Of a stretch of DNA of 9,894 nucleotides, positions 5,273 through 9,894 are shown piece by piece (the first letter of the stretch is position 1; each line of letters starts with the position of its first letter). Location of the stretch: the NCBI GenBank assembly GCA_016195145.1, contig JACQAF010000057.1, positions 1 to 9,894 on the forward strand, in the 5' to 3' direction. Made by a program: the position numbers and the translations under genes. A model generated the notes under the pieces. It did no database searches and was not told where the DNA came from. It saw nothing but the letters and a program-made list of their open reading frames with translations. Origin of the DNA: Rhodospirillales bacterium. Its GTDB lineage: Bacteria; Pseudomonadota; Alphaproteobacteria; CACIAM-22H2.

Positions 5273-6625
5273 ATGTCGAAGTCGGTAGCCTCGAAATTTC
5301 CTGCAGAAAACGCCGCGCCCGTTGCGGCGACGAATAGCGCTTTGCAGAAGCAGCGCGAAGCCGCCGTCCCGCGCGGCGTGGCGAATATTCTGCCGGTTTT
5401 CATCGACCGGGCGCGAAACGCCGAGATGTGGGACGTCGAAGGGAAGCGTTACATCGATTTCGCGTCGGGCATTGCAGTGCTCAATATCGGGCATAACCAT
5501 CCGAAAGTGATGGCCGCGGTCGCCGCGCAGATGGAGAAATTCAGCCACACCTGCTTCCAGGTGACGCCTTACGAGAATTACGTCCGGCTTGCCGACCGGT
5601 TGAACAAGCTGGCGCCCGGCCCGACGCCGAAAAAAACCATTTTCCTGTCGACCGGGGCGGAAGCGGTCGAGAACGCAATCAAGATTGCCCGCGCCTTCAT
5701 GGGTCGTCCGGCGGTTATTTCGTTCACCGGCGCGTTTCATGGGCGCACCATGATGGGCATGGCGCTGACCGGCAAGGTCGCGCCTTACAAGGCCGGTTTC
5801 GGCCCGTTTCCCGCCGGCATCTATCACGCGCCATTTCCGGTCGCCTATCACGGCGTCACGGTCGAGGATTCGCTGCGGGCGCTCGAATCGCTGTTCAAGG
5901 CCGATGTCGAGCCGACCGGCGTAGCGGCGATCATTATCGAACCGGTGCAGGGCGAGGGTGGCTTCTATATCGCGCCGCCGGCGTTTCTCAAGGCGTTGCG
6001 GCGTATTTGCGATGAACACGGCATCGTTCTGATCGCCGATGAAATTCAGACCGGTTTCGCGCGGACCGGAAAGATGTTCGCTATCGAACATGCCGGCATC
6101 GAGGCCGATCTCGTCGTTATGGCGAAAAGCCTCGCCGATGGGTTCCCGCTTTCGGCGGTGACCGGCAAGGCGAAGATCATGGACGCGCCGGGCCCGGGCG
6201 GTCTTGGCGGCACCTATGCCGGCTCGCCGATCGCCTGCGCGGCGGCCGAGGCGGTGCTCGACGTGATCGAGGGTGAAAAGCTCTGCACCCGGGCAATCAC
6301 GCTTGGACGCCTGATCGAGATGCGTCTGTGGTCGATGGCCGAGACCAACGAGCTCAAAAGCACGATCGGCGACATACGGGCGCTCGGCGCCATGGTCGCG
6401 GTCGAGCTTATCGATGGCGGAGATGCGGCAAAACCGGCGGCCGATCTTACCAAGACGCTGGTTCAGGCATGCGCCAGGGAGGGCCTGGTGGTTCTGCCCT
6501 GCGGCGTTCGCGGTAACGTGATCCGTTTTCTCGCACCGCTGACCGCGCCGGAAAAGATCGTGGAAGAAGGCATGGACATTTTCGAGAGCGCATTAAAGCG
6601 CCTCGCCGTATCGCGGAAATCCTGA
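5273..6625 (+). CDS. gabT: 4-aminobutyrate--2-oxoglutarate aminotransferase
   Basis: This 450-residue cytosolic enzyme is a class III PLP-dependent aminotransferase. It moves the amino group of GABA (or a similar omega-amino acid) to 2-oxoglutarate, giving succinate semialdehyde and glutamate. It aligns by eye with E. coli GabT almost throughout: PRGVANILPVFIDRA, DFASGIAVLNIGHNHPKV, FSHTCFQVTPYE, EPVQGEGGFY and GGLGGTYAGSPIAC. Cofactor residues are in place: His156-Gly-Arg in GAFHGR, Asp256 in LIADEIQTG, and Lys285 in MAKSLADGFPL as the Schiff-base lysine. The ATG at 5273 has GGAG 5 bases upstream; about 20 N-terminal residues precede the region matching E. coli. It is the first gene of a run with a TAXI-TRAP transporter, 95 bases upstream of the binding protein. 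A succinate-semialdehyde dehydrogenase is not in the window. Related omega-amino acids such as 5-aminovalerate or beta-alanine cannot be excluded as substrates. Confidence 0.92.
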   Translation: MSKSVASKFPAENAAPVAATNSALQKQREAAVPRGVANILPVFIDRARNAEMWDVEGKRYIDFASGIAVLNIGHNHPKVMAAVAAQMEKFSHTCFQVTPYENYVRLADRLNKLAPGPTPKKTIFLSTGAEAVENAIKIARAFMGRPAVISFTGAFHGRTMMGMALTGKVAPYKAGFGPFPAGIYHAPFPVAYHGVTVEDSLRALESLFKADVEPTGVAAIIIEPVQGEGGFYIAPPAFLKALRRICDEHGIVLIADEIQTGFARTGKMFAIEHAGIEADLVVMAKSLADGFPLSAVTGKAKIMDAPGPGGLGGTYAGSPIACAAAEAVLDVIEGEKLCTRAITLGRLIEMRLWSMAETNELKSTIGDIRALGAMVAVELIDGGDAAKPAADLTKTLVQACAREGLVVLPCGVRGNVIRFLAPLTAPEKIVEEGMDIFESALKRLAVSRKS

Positions 6626-6647
6626 GCGGCAAGGGACGGGCTGCCGC
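6626..6647 (+). other. Hairpin directly after gabT stop
   Basis: GCGGCA (6626-6631) and TGCCGC (6642-6647) form a perfect 6-bp stem with a 10-base loop, starting at the base after the gabT stop. No T tract follows. It could mark mRNA processing or partial termination before the binding-protein gene. The remaining 73 bases hold the strong ribosome binding site AAGGAGGAAG of the next gene and no clear promoter. Confidence 0.3.
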
Positions 6648-6720
6648 CGGGCATTGCGATCATCGCCCGACTGAGGAGCAGAAGAACCTAAGAGTAGACG
6701 TTCTAGCCAAGGAGGAAGAG

Positions 6721-7710
6721 ATGAAACAGTTGCATATGTTAAAAATTCCAGTGCTGATGGTCTCGGCGCTTGCCCTGTTCGGGCTGAGCGGCGCGGGCGC
6801 GGCGCAGGCCGAGGAGAAATTCATCACGATCGGCACTGGCGGCCAGACCGGCGTCTACTACGTCGTCGGTCAGTCGATCTGCCGACTGGTGAACCGCGAC
6901 GCCTCCAAGCACGGCATCAAATGCACGGCGCCGTCGACCGGCGGATCGATCGCCAATATCAACGCGATCCGCGCCGGCAACATGGACATGGGCGTCGCCC
7001 AGTCGGACTGGCAGTATCACGCCTATAACGGCACCTCGAAATTCGAGGACCAGGGCAAGTATGCGGGTCTGCGCGCCGTATTTTCGGTCCACGGCGAGCC
7101 CTTCACCGTCGTTGCCCGCAAGGATTCCGGCATTACCAAATTCGCCGATCTCAAGGGCAAACGCGTGAATGTCGGCAATCCCGGCTCCGGCCAGCGCGCG
7201 ACGATGGACGTCGTCCTGGCGGCCAAGGGATGGACAACCGCCGATTTCGCGCTTGCGTCCGAGCTGAAATCGTCCGAGCAGGCGGCGGCCCTGGGCGATA
7301 ACAAGGTCGACGCGATTATCTTCACGGTCGGCCATCCGAACGGCTCGATCCAGGAAGCGACGACAGTGGTCGATTCCGTCTTCGTGCCGGTCGACGGACC
7401 GGAGATCGCGAAGCTGGTCAAGGACAACAGCTATTACGCCCAGGCTGGCATTCCGGGCGGCATGTATAATGGGTCTCCGTCCGACACGGCGACCTTCGGC
7501 GTGAAGGCGACGTTCGTGGCCTCGGACAAGGTGCCCGACAAGGTGGTGTACGAGGTCGTCCGGGCGGTCTTCGATAATTTCGATCGCTTCAAGGGCCTGC
7601 ACCCGGCCTTCGCAACGCTGAAACCCGAGGAGATGATCAAGGACGGCCTGTCAGCCCCGCTCCATCCCGGCGCGCTGCGTTACTACAAGGAACATGGCTG
7701 GATCAAGTAA
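6721..7710 (+). CDS. TAXI-family TRAP transporter substrate-binding protein
   Basis: This 329-residue secreted protein binds the substrate in the periplasm and delivers it to the TRAP permease downstream. A Sec signal peptide is clear: basic start, hydrophobic core at about 9-26, and an Ala-Gln-Ala cleavage motif ending at residue 30. The mature part begins EEKFITIGTGGQTGVYYVVG, the TAXI opening, followed by TGGSIANINAIRAGNMDMG and VAQSDWQYHAYNG, then KFADLKGKRVNVGNPGSGQR. The length fits the family (about 320-340). A strong ribosome binding site (AAGGAGG) lies 6-7 bases before the ATG, consistent with high expression. Some characterised TAXI proteins bind glutamate or related acids, and the neighbouring gabT makes an amino-acid-like ligand plausible, but the ligand cannot be read from sequence. 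Next to it is a strong stem-loop and then the permease gene. Confidence 0.92.
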   Translation: MKQLHMLKIPVLMVSALALFGLSGAGAAQAEEKFITIGTGGQTGVYYVVGQSICRLVNRDASKHGIKCTAPSTGGSIANINAIRAGNMDMGVAQSDWQYHAYNGTSKFEDQGKYAGLRAVFSVHGEPFTVVARKDSGITKFADLKGKRVNVGNPGSGQRATMDVVLAAKGWTTADFALASELKSSEQAAALGDNKVDAIIFTVGHPNGSIQEATTVVDSVFVPVDGPEIAKLVKDNSYYAQAGIPGGMYNGSPSDTATFGVKATFVASDKVPDKVVYEVVRAVFDNFDRFKGLHPAFATLKPEEMIKDGLSAPLHPGALRYYKEHGWIK

Positions 7711-7761
7711 CGCATTGTTCCTTTTTCCGAAATACGACAACGGGATGAAACCAAGTCGAGC

Positions 7762-7809
7762 CAGGGGCGCCGGACCGTCGGCCGGAAGGCCGAGATCCGG
7801 CGCGCCCTG
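7762..7809 (+). other. Strong intercistronic stem-loop between TAXI binding protein and permease
   Basis: The outer arms CAGGGGCGCCGGA (7762-7774) and TCCGGCGCGCCCTG (7796-7809) pair over 13 bp with one bulged G at 7804. Inside, TCGGCC (7778-7783) and GGCCGA (7788-7793) pair around the tetraloop GGAA, which fits GNRA; a small internal loop (CCG against GA) separates the two stems. No T run follows, so it is unlikely to be a terminator. A structure here probably protects the upstream binding-protein mRNA from 3' decay and lowers permease expression (inference from similar operons). It ends 42 bases before the permease ATG. Confidence 0.7.
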
Positions 7810-7851
7810 CCGGCGACAAGAATCCACTGGCGCGCTTGGGGAGGCGAGCTC

Positions 7852-9894
7852 ATGACGGATCCGCATAAAATCAACCCGGCAGGGAGTCTTGGCGACACGT
7901 CGCCGGAGATTTCCAAGACCGATATCGACGCCATCGTTGCATCGTCCGATACCGGCGGGCGCAACCCGCGCGGCCTGACGCGGCAAGTACTGCTGGGGGT
8001 GGCGCTTCTGTGGTCGCTGTTCCTGGCGGCAGCCGGCGCATTCTGCGCGGCTTACCTGTTCCTGTTCTATGCCTCGATCGCCGATCGCGTCGGCGCGCCG
8101 ATCATGCCCGACTTTATTGTCGCCGTGATTGGCGGCTTGTTGCTTCTCGAGGCGACCCGGCGCACGCTCGGCCCGCCGTTGACGGTCGTGGCGTCGGTGT
8201 TTCTGGTCTACACGTTTTTCGGCCCGTATATGCCGAGCATCATCGCCCACAAGGGCAATAATCTCGCCGAGGTGGTGAACCATCAGTGGATCACGACCGA
8301 GGGCGTGTTCGGCATCGCGCTCGGCGTGTCGACGAGCTTTGTCTTTCTCTTTGTCCTGTTCGGCGCCTTGCTCGACAAGGCAGGGGCCGGCAATTATTTC
8401 ATCCAGGTCGCATTCTCGCTGATGGGCCATCTGCGCGGCGGTCCGGCCAAGGCGGCAGTCGTTTCGTCGGGCATGACCGGCCTGATTTCCGGCTCGTCGA
8501 TCGCCAACGTAGTGACGACGGGAACTTTCACCATTCCGCTGATGAAGCGCGTCGGGTTTTCGGCCGAAAAGGCCGGGGCGATCGAAGTGGCTTCGTCGGT
8601 CAACGGCCAGATCATGCCGCCGGTCATGGGCGCGGCGGCCTTCCTGATGGTTGAGTATGTCGGCATTCCGTATTTCGAGGTGGTGAAGCACGCCGCCTTG
8701 CCGGCGATCATTTCCTATGCGGCGCTGGTTTATATTGTCCATCTCGAGGCGATGAAGGCGGGCATGAAAGGGTTGCCGCGCGCCTACGAACCGAAACCGT
8801 GGATGCAGCGCTTGATCGGTCTTTCCTTCGGGATTGCGGTGTTCTGCGTCCTGTCGCTCATCGTCTATTACGGCGTCGGCTGGATCGCCTCGGTCTTTGG
8901 ACCGGTCGCAGGATGGATCAACGCAGCCATGCTGGCGGCGGTCTATGTCGCCCTGGTCGCCTATAGCGCCCGCTATCCCGAGCTGAAGCTCGACGATCAT
9001 ACGGCGCCGATGGAGCGGTTGCCGCTGCCCGGGCCGACGATCAAATCGGGCCTCTACTTCCTGCTGCCGGTCGTTGTGCTCGTCTGGGCGCTGATGATCG
9101 AGCGGCTGTCGCCCGGGCTTTCCGCGTTCTGGGCGACGGCGCTGATGATGGCGATCCTGGTCACCCAGCGGCCGCTTCTCGCGTTTTTCCGCGGCGTCGG
9201 GTATCTCGGCGCGGAATTCCGGCGCGGCGGGGCGGATCTGATCGACGGCCTGATCGCCGGCGCGCGCAATATGATCGGCATCGGCATCGCCACCGCGACC
9301 GCCGGCATCATCGTCGGCGCGGTCAGCCAGACCGGAGTCGGATCGGCGCTGGCCGAGGTGGTCGAGTTGCTATCGGGCGGCAGCATCCTCGCCATCCTGT
9401 TCCTGACCGCGATCCTGTCGCTCATTCTCGGCATGGGATTGCCGACGACGGCCAATTACATTGTCGTCTCGGCGCTGCTCGCCCCGATCATCGTCACGCT
9501 GGGCCAGCAGAACGGATTGATCGTGCCGCTGATCGCGGTCCATATGTTCGTCTTCTATTTCGGCATCATGGCGGATGTGACGCCGCCGGTCGGACTCGCC
9601 TCGTTCGCCGCCGCGGCGCTGTCCGGGGCCGATCCGATCCGCACCGGCATCGTCGCGTTTTTTTATTCGCTGCGGACAGCCGCCCTGCCGTTCCTGTTCA
9701 TCTTTAACACCGACCTGCTGTTGATCGACGTCGACTGGGCCGGCGGTATCCTGATCTTCGTCGTCGCGACGGCGGCGATGCTGCTGTTTGCCGCCGCCAC
9801 GCAGGGATATTTTCTGGTGCGAAGCCGCATCTGGGAGACGGCGGCGTTGCTACTGATCGCCTTTGCGTTGTTCCGGCCGGGCTTCTTCTGGGAC
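7852..9894 (+). CDS. TRAP transporter fused permease (TAXI-type), partial at window end
   Basis: The frame is open from the ATG at 7852 to the window edge (681 codons, no stop), checked codon by codon. GGGGAGG ends 7 bases before the ATG. It is the fused DctQ/DctM-type inner-membrane permease that moves substrate with Na+ or H+, paired with the preceding TAXI protein. Hallmark segments are present: SGSSIANVVTTG (213-224), NGQIMPPVMGAAAF (251-264), GMGLPTTANY (527-536) and GIMADVTPPVGLASFAAA (571-588). Residues 1-43 form a soluble N-terminal stretch. At residues 54-67, WSLF joins straight onto LAAAGAFCAAYLFLFY. In relatives remembered from this family, about 60 residues containing a conserved ASPLPF and IHLAFA region lie between these points, so an in-frame deletion near 8022 is suspected. 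The rest has regular hydrophobic segments. The last part, perhaps 50-150 residues, lies outside the window. Confidence 0.9.
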   Translation, partial: MTDPHKINPAGSLGDTSPEISKTDIDAIVASSDTGGRNPRGLTRQVLLGVALLWSLFLAAAGAFCAAYLFLFYASIADRVGAPIMPDFIVAVIGGLLLLEATRRTLGPPLTVVASVFLVYTFFGPYMPSIIAHKGNNLAEVVNHQWITTEGVFGIALGVSTSFVFLFVLFGALLDKAGAGNYFIQVAFSLMGHLRGGPAKAAVVSSGMTGLISGSSIANVVTTGTFTIPLMKRVGFSAEKAGAIEVASSVNGQIMPPVMGAAAFLMVEYVGIPYFEVVKHAALPAIISYAALVYIVHLEAMKAGMKGLPRAYEPKPWMQRLIGLSFGIAVFCVLSLIVYYGVGWIASVFGPVAGWINAAMLAAVYVALVAYSARYPELKLDDHTAPMERLPLPGPTIKSGLYFLLPVVVLVWALMIERLSPGLSAFWATALMMAILVTQRPLLAFFRGVGYLGAEFRRGGADLIDGLIAGARNMIGIGIATATAGIIVGAVSQTGVGSALAEVVELLSGGSILAILFLTAILSLILGMGLPTTANYIVVSALLAPIIVTLGQQNGLIVPLIAVHMFVFYFGIMADVTPPVGLASFAAAALSGADPIRTGIVAFFYSLRTAALPFLFIFNTDLLLIDVDWAGGILIFVVATAAMLLFAAATQGYFLVRSRIWETAALLLIAFALFRPGFFWD

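Noticed and set aside
5228..6091. 287-codon minus-strand frame opposite gabT
   Set aside because: It is a shadow of the well-supported aminotransferase, with an Arg-rich translation lacking motifs.
7651..9000. Long 449-codon open frame on the minus strand opposite the TRAP genes
   Set aside because: Its translation is rich in Arg, His and Asp with no family resemblance, and the plus strand holds clearly conserved permease and binding-protein sequence. It is an antisense shadow of GC-rich codons.

Overview
The window looks like chromosomal DNA of a GC-rich alphaproteobacterium. This rests on the codon style, the regulator families, and a GabT and TAXI-TRAP set that reads like those of Rhizobiales, Rhodospirillales and Rhodobacterales. 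No genus can be fixed from the sequence alone, and no rRNA, tRNA, CRISPR array or insertion sequence was seen.

Left part (1-2317). A partial tautomerase-family gene on the minus strand runs off the left edge. It diverges from a TetR/AcrR repressor gene. Three near-identical 14-bp palindromes lie between them, and the two putative divergent promoters seem to share one -35 region with an operator in each spacer. Downstream of the repressor gene lies a decayed tandem copy of its own 3' half, about 500 bp further along and disabled by a frameshift and stop codons. A small XRE-family helix-turn-helix regulator with a possible PAS-like C-terminal half follows. It converges on the next gene through a short intergenic region with two inverted repeats.

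Middle part (2318-4727, minus strand). A CPA2-type cation:proton antiporter without a visible RCK/TrkA-N domain is followed by a separately spaced LuxR-type regulator, which diverges from the catabolic cluster to its right. A 545-bp gene-free region separates them and carries a 10-bp inverted repeat flanking a candidate promoter.

Right part (5273-9894, plus strand). A 4-aminobutyrate (GABA) aminotransferase, a periplasmic TAXI-type TRAP substrate-binding protein and a fused TRAP permease form a probable operon. The permease continues past the right edge. The simplest reading is an uptake-and-transamination module: the binding protein and permease import an amino acid or related organic acid, GabT moves an amino group to 2-oxoglutarate, and the LuxR protein probably controls the set. 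The substrate is not proven. Two details stand out: a strong GNRA-capped stem-loop between the binding-protein and permease genes, and an apparent in-frame deletion of roughly 60 residues near the permease N terminus, judged from memory of the family.

No clearly undescribed system was identified. The most worthwhile leads are the decayed regulator duplication, the operator layout, the inter-gene stem-loop and the permease deletion.
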